This document shows positions 5,788 through 6,108 of a stretch of DNA of 6,108 nucleotides, in pieces. The notes beneath the pieces were generated by a model. That model made no database searches and was not told where the DNA came from. It saw only the letters and a program-made list of their open reading frames with translations. The DNA lies in NCBI GenBank assembly GCA_023250795.1, contig JAHFAB010000025.1:5605-11712 (forward strand), given 5' to 3'. Source of the DNA: Bacteriovoracaceae bacterium. Its GTDB lineage: Bacteria; Bdellovibrionota; UBA1018. Position 1 is the first letter of the stretch, and the number at the start of each line of letters is the position of its first letter. The translations under genes were made by a program, and so were the position numbers.

Positions 5788-6108
5788 ATGGCCGCCCAGG
5801 AATACCTTTGTAAAGTCAAATCTTTTCGCATGCTCACTCGCTCAGTGTTTGAGCTGAAATTTGAGACGAATCGACCACTCGATTTTATTGGAGGTCAATT
5901 TATCAGTGTTGTCATCCCAGGAGCTGGCCCACAGGGAAGGGATTTGAGAAGAGCTTATTCAATTGCGTCTTCCCCAGAAATAAACCCCATAGAACTCTGT
6001 ATTAAGCTTGTTCCTTCAGGTCCAGGAACTACTTATTTATCCCACCTGAGAAATAAAGACGATCAGTTTAAGATTTTTGCTCCCTATGGAGATTTTGTTT
6101 ATAAAACT
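5788..6108 (+). CDS. FAD-binding ferredoxin-NADP reductase-type oxidoreductase, N-terminal part (runs off window)
   Basis: 107 codons are visible, still open at the window edge. They cover the FAD-binding barrel of the ferredoxin-NADP reductase superfamily: the strand GQFISVVIP (36-44), the flavin-binding motif RAYSIASS (55-62, with Arg55, Tyr57 and Ser58), the phosphate-contacting GPGTTYL (78-84) and APYGDF (98-103), which matches the family's GPxGxF loop. The NAD(P)-binding half, and any iron-sulfur domain that would identify the electron partner, lie beyond the window, so the exact enzyme (ferredoxin/flavodoxin reductase, oxygenase reductase or another) cannot be named. The ATG at 5788 is preceded by AAGAGGTG at good spacing. 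No signal peptide is present, so it is cytoplasmic. It is divergent from tatA; a functional link is not evident. Confidence 0.88.
   Translation, partial: MAAQEYLCKVKSFRMLTRSVFELKFETNRPLDFIGGQFISVVIPGAGPQGRDLRRAYSIASSPEINPIELCIKLVPSGPGTTYLSHLRNKDDQFKIFAPYGDFVYKT

Overview
The window reads as a stretch of Gram-negative chromosome of fairly low GC, packed with genes and free of insertion sequences, CRISPR arrays and RNA genes that I can recognise. The mix suggests a Bdellovibrionota- or deltaproteobacteria-like organism: a membrane SpoIIE-family phosphatase, a STAS protein with a zinc ribbon, a FecR/fibronectin-like surface protein and TatA. This placement is an inference from gene content and protein style, not from a marker gene.

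Layout. Positions 1-512 (minus strand) hold the N-terminal 170 codons of a Maf-type nucleotide pyrophosphatase, cut by the window edge. Positions 550-1524 (minus, TTG start) encode a GHKL/HATPase protein with a receiver-like N-terminus. Positions 1539-2003 (minus) encode a small STAS protein with a C-terminal four-cysteine zinc ribbon. These three genes probably form one leftward operon (STAS, ATPase, maf). From a 54-bp divergent gap, a rightward pair starts: a membrane-anchored, HAMP-containing SpoIIE/PP2C phosphatase (2058-3953) and, 2 bp after its stop, a membrane-anchored FecR-domain protein with three fibronectin-III-like modules (3956-5500). A small tatA gene on the minus strand (5546-5719) converges on that pair. 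It is divergent from an FAD-dependent ferredoxin reductase-type oxidoreductase (5788 to the window end, partial).

Function. The central 4.9 kb (550-5500) looks like a complete partner-switching signalling cassette: a transmembrane phosphatase that can sense the periplasm, a STAS partner and a GHKL ATPase. A periplasmic FecR/Fn3 protein is tied to the phosphatase gene. No sigma factor or other output gene is visible. Two details depart from the Bacillus RsbU/RsbV/RsbW and SpoIIE/SpoIIAA/SpoIIAB models. The STAS protein has valine where the phosphorylated Ser/Thr normally sits, and the ATPase has a non-canonical G1 box plus an extra receiver-like domain. These departures, and the FecR/Fn3 partner, are the most interesting content of the window.
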